A stretch of 5,016 nucleotides of DNA, taken from the NCBI GenBank assembly GCA_945870545.1, contig CAMBTF010000165.1, positions 1 through 5,016 on the forward strand, written 5' to 3'. The stretch comes from Akkermansia muciniphila (GTDB lineage: Bacteria; Verrucomicrobiota; Verrucomicrobiia; Verrucomicrobiales; Akkermansiaceae). The notes beneath the pieces were generated by a model. The model made no database searches, was not told the origin of the DNA, and was given only the letters and a program-made list of their open reading frames with translations. The position numbers and the translations under genes were made by a program. Positions 1 to 5,016 of the stretch are shown one piece after another (within the stretch, counting starts at the first letter, position 1; each line of letters begins with the position of its first letter).

Positions 1-1004
1 TCGATAACCCCGGCAAATTCCACGGCCTCGGCGCCTACAAGATCGAAGACGGCTCCACCGACACGGTCGCCACACCCACCTGCTCCGACATCTTCGGGCG
101 CACGGTCACCGATCTCGCCATCGACGACCCCAAAATCGTCGCCATCACCGCCGCCATGCCGGGCGGCACGAAGCTGGAGATTTTCAAAAAGGAACTCCCG
201 GACCGCTACTTCGACGTAGGCATCGCCGAGGAACACGCCGCACTGTTCGCCGCCGGCCTAGCCACCGAGGGCTGCCGCCCTTTCCTAGCCATCTACTCCA
301 CCTTCATGCAGCGGGCTTATGACATGATCATCCATGACATCGCCCTGCAGAACCTCCCCGTCCGCCTCTGCATGGATCGCGGCGGACTCTCCGGCGACGA
401 CGGCCCCACCCACCACGGACTTTTCGATATCGGATACTTGCGCCACATCCCGAACATCATCCACATGCAGCCCAAGGATGAGGCGGAGTTGACCGCGATG
501 CTGAAATGGATGGCCGCCTATGACGCCGGTCCCACCGCGATCCGCTACCCGCGCGGCGTCATCGCCGGCACGCCTGCCGATGCAAAATGCGCTCCCATCC
601 ACCTCGGCAAGGGCGAGCTGATCCAGGAGGGAACCGATGTCGCACTCATCGGCCTCGGCACCTTTTTCAGCATGGCCGTTCGCACCAAGGAGCTGCTTGA
701 GGAAAAAGGATTTTCCGTTTCCCTCGTGAATCCACGTTTCATCAAACCCCTCGACACCGCCCTCCTGGAAAAGGTCGCGCGGAGCTGCAAGGTGGTCTGC
801 ACCTTCGAGGATCACGTCCTCGCCAATGGCTTCGGCGCTTCCTGCATCGAGCACCTCCACGATGCAGGCATCGCCACCCGCGTGGAGCGCATCGGCTGGC
901 CTGACGAGTTCATCGAACACGGCAAGCCGGAGATTCTCCACACGCTCCACGGCCTAACCGCCGAAGCCGCGCTCGACAAAATCCTTCCACACCTCAGGAT
1001 ATAG
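1..1004 (+). CDS. dxs: 1-deoxy-D-xylulose-5-phosphate synthase, C-terminal half (5' end outside window)
   Basis: The enzyme condenses pyruvate with glyceraldehyde 3-phosphate to DXP, using thiamine diphosphate. It is the first step of the MEP isoprenoid pathway and also feeds thiamine and pyridoxal synthesis; it is cytosolic. The reading frame is open from base 3 and gives 333 residues. The family is about 620-640 aa, so roughly the first 300, including the GDG cofactor motif, lie upstream. Numbering from base 3: PGKFHG (3-8) is the linker after the first domain. DVGIAEEHA (71-79) carries the catalytic Glu at 76 (E. coli E370). YSTFMQRAYD (98-107), DRGG (125-128) and DDGPTHHG (132-139, with the Asp and His of the substrate pocket) follow, then RYPRG (181-185). 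The rest is the transketolase C-terminal domain. It ends at TAG 1002-1004. The identification is by direct motif recognition. No frameshift or missing key residue is visible. The toxin-antitoxin pair follows on the same strand with no terminator seen between. Confidence 0.97.
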   Translation, partial: DNPGKFHGLGAYKIEDGSTDTVATPTCSDIFGRTVTDLAIDDPKIVAITAAMPGGTKLEIFKKELPDRYFDVGIAEEHAALFAAGLATEGCRPFLAIYSTFMQRAYDMIIHDIALQNLPVRLCMDRGGLSGDDGPTHHGLFDIGYLRHIPNIIHMQPKDEAELTAMLKWMAAYDAGPTAIRYPRGVIAGTPADAKCAPIHLGKGELIQEGTDVALIGLGTFFSMAVRTKELLEEKGFSVSLVNPRFIKPLDTALLEKVARSCKVVCTFEDHVLANGFGASCIEHLHDAGIATRVERIGWPDEFIEHGKPEILHTLHGLTAEAALDKILPHLRI

Positions 1005-1033
1005 CGAATTCGGAATGTCTTATCTGGATTCCG
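1005..1033. promoter_or_regulatory. Inverted repeats upstream of the toxin gene, candidate autoregulatory operator
   Basis: Two dyads lie right after the dxs stop. CGAATTCG (1005-1012) is a perfect 8-base palindrome. It is followed by CGGAAT (1011-1016) facing ATTCCG (1028-1033) across an 11-base spacer. Ribbon-helix-helix antitoxins of the BrnA/CopG type are known to bind operators at their own promoter with the toxin, so the position fits if the toxin starts at 1060. Assigning this site to the antitoxin is inference. Six-base arms can arise by chance, and I see no convincing -35/-10 pair beside them. Confidence 0.3.
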
Positions 1034-1059
1034 GCCTCTGGTTTCTTAACATCTCCCTT

Positions 1060-1338
1060 ATGGACCTCAACCTCATCGACGCACCCTTCGACCTCCGCCA
1101 CATCAAGCCGGGGGAGCTTGAGGAAATCCTCGAGGATCCTTTTGCCCTTCGCTTCCTGCCAGACAACGACCGCGAGGACGGGGCATCCCGCTATTATGCC
1201 CTCGGCCGCACCATCGCCGACCGCCACCTTTTCCTCGCTTTCACCACCGACGGGAAAGTCGCCCGCGTCGTCGCCGCCCGCGAGATGAGTGACGCCGAGC
1301 GCCGCTTCTACGACCGCAACTACAACGAAACCCGCTGA
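1060..1338 (+). CDS. BrnT-like ribonuclease toxin of a type II toxin-antitoxin pair
   Basis: This is a 92-residue protein read from ATG 1060. An in-frame ATG at 1015 would add 15 residues of leader (SYLDSGLWFLNIS...) unlike the family. BrnT toxins are about 90-95 aa, RelE-like RNases that arrest translation. Visible matches are an N-terminal helix region ending in EDP (25-27), YYALGR (45-50), a strand rich in hydrophobics with TTDGK (62-66), and VVAAREMSDAERRFY (70-84). This last block is the usual BrnT C-terminal pattern (R-I/V-I/V-x-A-R-x-x-x-x-x-E-R-x-x-Y). The typical N-terminal W-D-x-x-K-x-x-x-N-x-x-K-H-G signature is replaced by FDLRHIKPGELEEI (10-23), so this is a divergent member. The best support is the neighbour: a CopG/BrnA-type antitoxin gene begins 4 bases after the stop, in the standard toxin-first order. 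No Shine-Dalgarno precedes either start. I am confident of a TA toxin, less so of the exact subfamily or of activity. Confidence 0.8.
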   Translation: MDLNLIDAPFDLRHIKPGELEEILEDPFALRFLPDNDREDGASRYYALGRTIADRHLFLAFTTDGKVARVVAAREMSDAERRFYDRNYNETR

Positions 1339-1342
1339 ATTC

Positions 1343-1615
1343 ATGAAACCGATCACATCCTGGGCTCAACTTCCCGATTTCGAAAACGCCGCCGCCGAAA
1401 ACGCCTTCTGGCAAGAGCACGAGATGGATCCTAGGCTCATGGCGGCCTCCATACACGTGGCGGATTCCAGAGAGTCGACCACCATCACCCTCCGCTTCGA
1501 TCCGCGCATGCTTTCACGCATCAAACGCATCGCCCGCTCCCGTTTCCTCAACTACCAGTCGATGATGAAACAATGGCTCGCGGAGCGCCTTGAGGATGAG
1601 ATGAAAAAGCCCTGA
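1343..1615 (+). CDS. CopG/BrnA-family ribbon-helix-helix antitoxin
   Basis: This 90-residue protein neutralises the upstream toxin by direct binding and probably represses the shared promoter. I chose ATG 1343, 4 bases after the toxin stop. A GTG at 1289 would add 18 low-complexity Ala/Thr residues overlapping the toxin gene. Residues 12-27 (DFENAAAENAFWQEHE) match the F-x(n)-E-x-x-F-W-x-x-H-D/E start of CopG-type antitoxins; I infer this is the toxin-facing arm. STTITLRFD (45-53) is the DNA-contacting beta strand. The two following helices contain MLSRIKRIARSR and NYQSMMKQWLAERL (56-83), the characteristic R-I-K-x-x-A ... Y-Q-S-x-x-K-x-W-L-x-E-R-L pattern. All key family positions are present, so it looks intact. 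It is translationally coupled, or nearly so, to the toxin, and the VanZ gene follows after 15 bases. Confidence 0.9.
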   Translation: MKPITSWAQLPDFENAAAENAFWQEHEMDPRLMAASIHVADSRESTTITLRFDPRMLSRIKRIARSRFLNYQSMMKQWLAERLEDEMKKP

Positions 1616-1630
1616 CCGCCCGGCTGTCCC

Positions 1631-2050
1631 ATGTTGCGCCGCGCCCTCATCTCCCCGCGCCTCTGGCTGTTGTCCGTGATCCTTTGGGCAATCACACTTT
1701 TCCTACTCTCCTCGCTCCCGGCCACGCCCCATGTAGATGGCCCGGAGATCCCGCACATGGATAAGGTCATGCATTTCGTGTATTTCATGGGCGGCGCATT
1801 CCTATTCGCCACCCATCAGTTGCTCAAATACGGCCGCGCCGCGCATGCCATGATCCTCGTCGCAACCCCCATCCTGCTCTTCGCCTTGATCGGAGCGCTG
1901 GACGAATATCATCAGACCTTCACCCCCGGCCGTTCCGGAAACGACCCTTTCGACTGGCTCGCCGATCTCCTCGGAGCTGCCGCCGGAACCTTCCTCGCCA
2001 ACCGACTCCCTCTTCAGCAATGGTGTGGCACGAAAGACCATCTTTCCTAA
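1631..2050 (+). CDS. VanZ-family integral membrane protein
   Basis: This is a 139-residue inner-membrane protein with about four hydrophobic segments (roughly 11-29, 46-64, 72-91 and 107-124). Family motifs are clear: LLSSLP (25-30) after the first helix; HMDKVMHFVYFMGGAF (42-57), the D-K-x-x-H-F/H block; DEYHQTFTPGRSGNDPFDW (91-109), the E-x-x-Q-x-F-x-P-G-R-x-x-x-x-D block; and ADLLGAAAGT (111-120). VanZ itself lowers teicoplanin sensitivity in enterococci. Most chromosomal relatives have no known function, so resistance should not be assumed here. The gene starts 15 bases after the antitoxin stop and may share its transcript. No terminator is evident after its TAA. The start has no Shine-Dalgarno but is the natural one for the first helix. 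Confidence 0.9.
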   Translation: MLRRALISPRLWLLSVILWAITLFLLSSLPATPHVDGPEIPHMDKVMHFVYFMGGAFLFATHQLLKYGRAAHAMILVATPILLFALIGALDEYHQTFTPGRSGNDPFDWLADLLGAAAGTFLANRLPLQQWCGTKDHLS

Positions 2051-2076
2051 ATGGCCGCCCGCTCGGTCATTGAGGG

Positions 2077-2228
2077 TTTTTTACAGACGGGGCGGTGATC
2101 GGCAGCAAGGCGTTTGTGAACGAGGCGTTTGCGGGGGCGCGTGAGAGGTTTACGGAAAGGAGGAAGGATGGGGCGCGGCGGCGAAGGGGGTCTTGTGGAG
2201 TATGAGAGATCTGCGGGTGGGGGTTTGA
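2077..2228 (+). pseudogene. Remnant of a REP-associated tyrosine transposase (RAYT, Y1/IS200-like), 3' end only
   Basis: Read from 2077, the plus strand gives FFTDGAVIGSKAFVNEAFAG and then ARERFTERRKDGARR. This resembles the conserved C-terminal part of RAYT transposases (T-D-G-x-x-x-G-S-x-x-F-V ... R-K-x-G-A-R). That frame ends at TGA 2203-2205. A shift to the frame of 2187 restores the expected tail GVLWSMRDLRVGV, ending at TGA 2226-2228. One base lost, or two gained, near 2180-2190 explains this. An in-frame TGA lies just upstream at 2071-2073. The catalytic His-x-His and Tyr regions of the family are absent, because the VanZ gene ends only 26 bases before. It is therefore dead debris of about 50 codons. 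RAYTs are single-copy domesticated transposases tied to REP palindromes. The assignment rests on motif memory, not a search. Confidence 0.7.
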
Positions 2229-2266
2229 CGGAAGCAGGGGGATCGTTTTGCGGCAAATGGATGGAA

Positions 2267-2283
2267 GGGGCGGCAGCCCCGCC
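2267..2283. repeat. GC-rich palindrome, REP-like element
   Basis: Two overlapping hairpins can form. GGGGC (2267-2271) pairs with GCCCC (2276-2280) around a GGCA loop. Alternatively GGCGG (2269-2273) pairs with CCGCC (2279-2283) around CAGCC. It lies about 40 bases after the RAYT remnant, where REP palindromes are expected. Only one copy is in the window, so its status as a dispersed repeat is inferred. No T-tract follows, so it is not an obvious terminator for the VanZ gene. Confidence 0.4.
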
Positions 2284-2384
2284 GGTCATCCTCGGAGGTC
2301 TTGGGAACGTGGGGAAAAATGTTGGAAAGCGGTTCTGGACACGGTGGTGGGTCGCTCCTAGGGTGCGCGGACACACCTTAAAAC
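2284..2384. other. Intergenic leader upstream of the FKBP gene, no recognised element
   Basis: About 100 G-rich bases separate the REP-like palindrome from the FKBP start. The FKBP promoter should lie here or further upstream, but I could not pick a -35/-10 pair with confidence. No Shine-Dalgarno precedes ATG 2385. Open frames crossing this stretch have Gly/Arg-rich products with no family resemblance and look non-coding. Confidence 0.4.
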
Positions 2385-3224
2385 ATGAGAAACAATTTGT
2401 ATCATAATGCCGCGCGGATGAGCCTCATCGCGCTTACCGCGACGGGAATTGCAACCGCACAGAACGCGCCCAAAGAGACTGCACCTGCTCCAGAAGCAGC
2501 GCCCGCACCGGTTGCCCCAGCGCCAGTGAACGCGGCGGAAGCCAAGAAAGACACTTCCTACGCACTCGGTTACCGCACAGGAGGCGTTTTCGGCCAGGAG
2601 TTCGGTCGCTTTGGGGTAAAGCTCAATGACCTTGAGATGAAGTCCTTCATTCAGGGCTTCAAGACATCTGTTAAAGGCGAGAAACCCGAGCTTGAGGAAG
2701 CGCGTCTCCAGATCGCGATGACCGCCTTCGGCGAGATGTTGCAGGAGCGCGAGAAGGCGGCTGCCGCGGCGAACCTCGAAGCGGGAACCAAATTCCTCGC
2801 CGAAAATGGCAAGCGCGAGGGCGTGAAAACCCTTGAGAGCGGACTCCAATACGAGGTACTCGCGAAGGGCGGCGAATCCAAGTATGTGGCACCGAAGGAA
2901 GGCGAACCCGAGAAGCAGTTCATGGTGAACTACAAGGGCAGCCTGATCGACGGCACCGAATTCGACGCCTCACCGGAAGGGACTCCGGTCGCCATGACTC
3001 TTGCTGTAGTTGATGGGTTCAAGGAGGCGCTCGGCTTGATGCCCGTCGGAGCGAAGTGGAAACTTTTCATACCCAGCAAACTGGCATACGGTGAGGAGCG
3101 CCGCAGCGCCCAGATCTCGCCGAACAGCACGCTGATCTTTGAACTCGAACTGGTCGAGATCAAGGACGCCCCGCCCGCTCCTGCCGGCGGAGGTTTCCCG
3201 CTTCCTCTTCCTGAAGGGCAGTGA
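2385..3224 (+). CDS. Exported FKBP-type peptidyl-prolyl cis-trans isomerase (Mip/FkpA-like)
   Basis: It catalyses cis-trans isomerisation of prolyl bonds, most likely as a periplasmic folding helper. The 279-residue product starts with a Sec signal: basic n-region, hydrophobic MSLIALTATGIA (12-23), and a likely cut after ATA (23-25). An Ala/Pro-rich linker follows (about 28-50). The FKBP_N helical dimerisation domain spans about 55-145 (DTSYALGYRTG, then the long EEARLQIAMTAFGEMLQER helix). The FKBP catalytic domain spans about 150-260. Pocket residues visible are Tyr183, Phe193 and Asp194 in NYKGSLIDGTEFDAS, then LMPVGAKWKLFIPSKLAYGE (218-237) and NSTLIFELELVEI (247-259). The Trp at the floor of the classic FKBP pocket appears as Phe212 (DGFKEAL), a common kind of substitution in Mip-like proteins. 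The last 18 residues form a Pro/Gly-rich tail. Its length fits the Mip/FkpA class. It stands alone on its strand and ends before an intrinsic terminator. Confidence 0.95.
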   Translation: MRNNLYHNAARMSLIALTATGIATAQNAPKETAPAPEAAPAPVAPAPVNAAEAKKDTSYALGYRTGGVFGQEFGRFGVKLNDLEMKSFIQGFKTSVKGEKPELEEARLQIAMTAFGEMLQEREKAAAAANLEAGTKFLAENGKREGVKTLESGLQYEVLAKGGESKYVAPKEGEPEKQFMVNYKGSLIDGTEFDASPEGTPVAMTLAVVDGFKEALGLMPVGAKWKLFIPSKLAYGEERRSAQISPNSTLIFELELVEIKDAPPAPAGGGFPLPLPEGQ

Positions 3225-3265
3225 GCCCTCAAGGGATCTAGCCCTTTTAGCCCATCTTGATTTGC

Positions 3266-3306
3266 AGGCCTCCGGCGGTTCTTACCGTCCGGGGGCTTCT
3301 CATTTT
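3266..3306 (+). terminator. Intrinsic terminator of the FKBP gene
   Basis: The 5' arm 3268-3278 (GCCTCCGGCGG) pairs with 3285-3296, leaving one bulged T (3288), around a TTCTTA loop (3279-3284). Two further pairs (A3266-T3298, G3267-T3297) can extend the base. The T-rich stretch TTCTCATTTT (3297-3306) follows on the plus strand, so it is oriented for the FKBP transcript. On the minus strand the downstream side is not T-rich. It would therefore be a weak terminator for the converging phosphofructokinase, though the hairpin lies just past that gene's stop. A weaker 5-bp stem (3231-3235 with 3242-3246, then TT) sits closer to the FKBP stop. Confidence 0.75.
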
Positions 3307-3322
3307 AAAAAGGTCAGCCTGT

Positions 3323-4549
3323 TCAGCGGTTGAGGATTTTTGCGACGGCGGGTGCGCGGAGGCGGTGTGGCTCGGGCATGTTAGAGCCGAGCAGCGGGCG
3401 GCAGTAGTTCATGAAATCCTGCGTGACGCCGTTGCCTTCCGCGTTGATGAAGTTGTCCGGCATGTGGCGGGTTTTTCCGGCGACTTTTTTAATGTCCACC
3501 AGCTCGTAATCGACCGAGTAGTCGAGCACGGGGCGCTTGATTGCGACCGATCCGTCGACGTTGTCCCACATCGCGTATTGCACGGCCTTTTCGCCGACCT
3601 CGCGGGCTTCGCGGGCATCGCGGTCCGACTGGATGCCCATGAAGGAGCGCTGGAGGTAGCCGAAGGTGTCGGAGCGGACGCGTTTGATCTTGAGGCCGTC
3701 GCGGATCGTATCGGCGAGGAGGTCTCCGAGTGCGCCGGTGCCGGAGAGCTGGACGTTGCCGTGGGAGTCGCGCTCCTCCTTACCGAGGAGTTTCACGATC
3801 ATGGGAGTGCCGTCCGGGTCGGAAATGCCTTCGGAAACGGCGATCGTGCACATGCCGTATTTCGAATAAACGCGATCCACGTCGGCGAGCAACTGCTCGG
3901 TCTTGAAGTGGCGCTCCGGTACATAGACGAGGTGCGGGCCGTCGTTGAAATATTTCTGCGCGAGAGCGGAGGCGGCGGTGAGGAAGCCGGCATGGCGGCC
4001 CATGATGCATCCGATGTAAACACCTTGGAGGGCGCGGTTGTCGAGGTTCACGCCCATGAAGGCCTGGGCGACGAAGCGGGCCGCCGAGCCGAAGCCGGGG
4101 CAGTGGTCGTTCTCCATCAGGTCGTTATCGATGGTCTTGGGGATGTGGATGGCGCGCAGCTCGTAGTCCGCGGCCTTCGCCTGCTCGTTGACGATGCGGA
4201 CGGTGTCCGAAGAATCGTTGCCGCCGACGTAGAAAAAGTAGCGTATGTCGTGGGCTTTCATGACCTCAAACATGCGTGCGCAGTAATCCTCATCGGGCTT
4301 GTCGCGGGTGGAAAGCAGGCCGGAGGACGGGGTTCCGGCGACCTGTTCCAGGTTGTGGGTCGTTTCCCGGGTGAGATCGACGAAGTTCTCGTTGATGATG
4401 CCGGAAACGCCGTGCACCGCGCCGTAGATGCAGGTGACCTGCGAGAATTTCCGGGCTTCCAGCGCGACGCCGACGATGCTTTGGTTGATGACCGGGGTGG
4501 GGCCGCCGCCTTGGGCGACGAGGACTTTTCCTTCAAGACGGTTGCTCAT
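3323..4549 (-). CDS. 6-phosphofructokinase, probably pyrophosphate-dependent
   Basis: It phosphorylates fructose 6-phosphate to fructose 1,6-bisphosphate in the cytosol. With PPi as donor the step is reversible and serves both glycolysis and gluconeogenesis. The 408-residue product starts at ATG 4549 with MSNRLEGKVLVAQGGGPTPV, the normal N-terminus. The frame stays open to 4660, but the added 37 residues look non-coding and overlap the divergent gene. Motifs: QGGGP (13-17) for phosphate binding; GGNDS (109-113); PKTIDND (137-143) with catalytic Asp141 and Asp143; MGRHAG (183-188) and PER (211-213) for sugar phosphate; GYLQRS (297-302). Asp112 and Lys138 align with E. coli positions 104 and 124, which are Gly/Gly in ATP enzymes and Asp/Lys in PPi enzymes. 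That is the basis for the donor call. The gene converges on the FKBP gene, 98 bases apart, and diverges from the gene at 4643. Confidence 0.93.
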   Translation of the reverse strand: MSNRLEGKVLVAQGGGPTPVINQSIVGVALEARKFSQVTCIYGAVHGVSGIINENFVDLTRETTHNLEQVAGTPSSGLLSTRDKPDEDYCARMFEVMKAHDIRYFFYVGGNDSSDTVRIVNEQAKAADYELRAIHIPKTIDNDLMENDHCPGFGSAARFVAQAFMGVNLDNRALQGVYIGCIMGRHAGFLTAASALAQKYFNDGPHLVYVPERHFKTEQLLADVDRVYSKYGMCTIAVSEGISDPDGTPMIVKLLGKEERDSHGNVQLSGTGALGDLLADTIRDGLKIKRVRSDTFGYLQRSFMGIQSDRDAREAREVGEKAVQYAMWDNVDGSVAIKRPVLDYSVDYELVDIKKVAGKTRHMPDNFINAEGNGVTQDFMNYCRPLLGSNMPEPHRLRAPAVAKILNR

Positions 4550-4583
4550 ACGCGCGGGAGGATTCCGGTTTCCCCCGAGCGGG

Positions 4584-4609
4584 GCAAGGAGATTGTAGCT
4601 TGGCCTTGC
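4584..4609 (-). promoter_or_regulatory. Candidate -10 element and inverted repeat upstream of the phosphofructokinase gene
   Basis: On the minus strand TACAAT (4597-4592) matches five of six positions of the sigma-70 -10 box and would place a start of transcription about 35 bases before ATG 4549. No good -35 box sits 16-18 bases upstream. The -10 candidate lies inside a 6-base inverted repeat, GCAAGG (4584-4589) and CCTTGC (4604-4609), which could be an operator or chance. Confidence 0.3.
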
Positions 4610-4642
4610 GATAGGCCGTATCTGTTCTATACGCTCCATTGA

Positions 4643-5016
4643 ATGATGCCATGCCCTCATCTGCCGGATTGTGACCGGTCTCTACCCGTGTGCCACGGGA
4701 CGAATCGTGGCGGCGCCTTCTATCTCGACGCGCTCGCTTTCGCGCAGGGATATTGGCTTGCGGGAAAGCCAGCGCAGTCGATCCTACAACTCAACAAGGC
4801 TTTCTCTGCCGACCTCCGGGATGATGATCCGGTTTTGGAAAAATGGCCGTGGCCCTACGCCGCCCTGGAGTGGATCATGGAACACGCGGCGGACGGCACG
4901 GCGGGATTCCTCGGCAATCCGGTGCGCCATTTCCAGCACCTCGCCACGCGGATGAGCGGGCCGCTGCAGGAAGTGCGCATCGCGCGGGCTTGGAAATGCT
5001 TTCACATTGCCCGGCG
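4643..5016 (+). CDS. Hypothetical protein with N-terminal Cys/His cluster (3' end outside window)
   Basis: The frame is open from ATG 4643 (ATGATG; a TGA immediately precedes it at 4640) to the right edge, 124 codons with no stop. I do not recognise a named family. Residues 4-18 read CPHLPDCDRSLPVCH, a C-x5-C-x6-C-H cluster that could bind a metal. AFYLDALAFAQGYWLAGKPAQSILQLNKAF (25-54) looks like a helix-turn-helix repeat pair of TPR/alpha-solenoid type. An aromatic stretch WPWPYAALEWIMEH (68-81) follows, then a region ending with ARAWKCFHIAR. Protein-like composition, with amphipathic helices and no low-complexity Arg/Ser runs, favours this frame over the overlapping frame at 4671-4955. No signal peptide or membrane segment is seen, so it is probably cytosolic. 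It is divergent from the phosphofructokinase gene with a 93-base spacer. There is no Shine-Dalgarno. TTGCGA (4606-4611) and TATACG (4628-4633), 16 bases apart, are a weak promoter candidate that would give an almost leaderless message. Confidence 0.75.
   Translation, partial: MMPCPHLPDCDRSLPVCHGTNRGGAFYLDALAFAQGYWLAGKPAQSILQLNKAFSADLRDDDPVLEKWPWPYAALEWIMEHAADGTAGFLGNPVRHFQHLATRMSGPLQEVRIARAWKCFHIAR

Noticed and set aside
285..950. Minus-strand open frame of 221 codons opposite dxs
   Set aside because: It is a shadow of the strongly conserved dxs frame, and the product has no recognisable domain.
1289..1342. GTG start at 1289 for the antitoxin
   Set aside because: It adds a low-complexity Ala/Thr stretch read out of frame over the toxin gene. 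ATG 1343 gives the normal family length and N-terminus.
2129..2407. Plus-strand 92-codon frame in the gap before the FKBP gene
   Set aside because: The product is Gly/Arg-rich with no family resemblance. It starts inside the transposase relic in a different frame and overlaps the FKBP start.
3231..3248. Small hairpin AAGGG/CCCTT followed by TT after the FKBP stop, as the main terminator
   Set aside because: The stem is only 5 bp and the T run is short. The hairpin at 3266-3306 is far stronger, so this one is at most accessory.
3257..4642. Long plus-strand open frame of 461 codons opposite the phosphofructokinase gene
   Set aside because: It is exactly antisense to a gene with complete catalytic motifs. 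Its product is Val/Ala/Gly/Asp-rich without family features, as expected from the codon bias of a GC-rich gene read in reverse.
4550..4660. N-terminal extension of the phosphofructokinase to an ATG at 4660
   Set aside because: The extra 37 residues do not resemble the family, which begins around MSNRLEGKVLVAQGGG. The extension would also overlap the start of the divergent gene.
4671..4955. Plus-strand 94-codon frame near the right edge
   Set aside because: It gives an Arg/Ser/Thr-rich product typical of an off-frame reading. The frame from 4643 over the same bases looks like a real protein and stays open to the window end.

Overview
The window is a GC-rich bacterial chromosome segment, densely coded, with no rRNA, tRNA, CRISPR array or intact mobile element. 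The protein set points to a Gram-negative bacterium with a periplasm: MEP isoprenoid synthesis, an exported Mip/FkpA-like FKBP isomerase and a PPi-type phosphofructokinase. My best guess is Verrucomicrobiota or a relative. That is an inference from how the proteins look to me and from the absence of Shine-Dalgarno sites; no marker gene in the window settles it.

Bases 1-2050, plus strand, form one tightly packed run. It starts with the C-terminal half of dxs (1-deoxy-D-xylulose-5-phosphate synthase, cut by the left edge). A BrnT-like toxin gene and a CopG/BrnA-like antitoxin gene follow, 4 bases apart. A VanZ-family membrane protein gene comes 15 bases after the antitoxin. The dxs-toxin junction carries inverted repeats that could be the operator of the toxin-antitoxin pair.

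Bases 2051-2384 (334 bases) hold no intact gene. They contain a decayed 3' end of a REP-associated tyrosine transposase (RAYT, Y1 family), about 50 codons with a frameshift and an in-frame stop just upstream. A GC-rich palindrome resembling a REP element follows it. The last 100 bases before the next gene show nothing I can name.

Bases 2385-3224 encode an exported FKBP-type peptidyl-prolyl isomerase, followed by a good intrinsic terminator. Converging on it from the minus strand (3323-4549) is a 6-phosphofructokinase whose active-site residues indicate pyrophosphate as phosphoryl donor. Divergent from that gene, across a 93-base spacer, a plus-strand gene starts at 4643 and runs off the right edge. 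It is a hypothetical protein with a Cys/His cluster at its N-terminus.

Functionally the window mixes housekeeping metabolism (isoprenoid precursors, glycolysis), envelope protein folding and a small accessory module (toxin-antitoxin plus transposase debris). I see no large undescribed system. The points most worth a second look are the atypical BrnT-like toxin, the RAYT/REP relic, and the partial hypothetical gene at the right edge.
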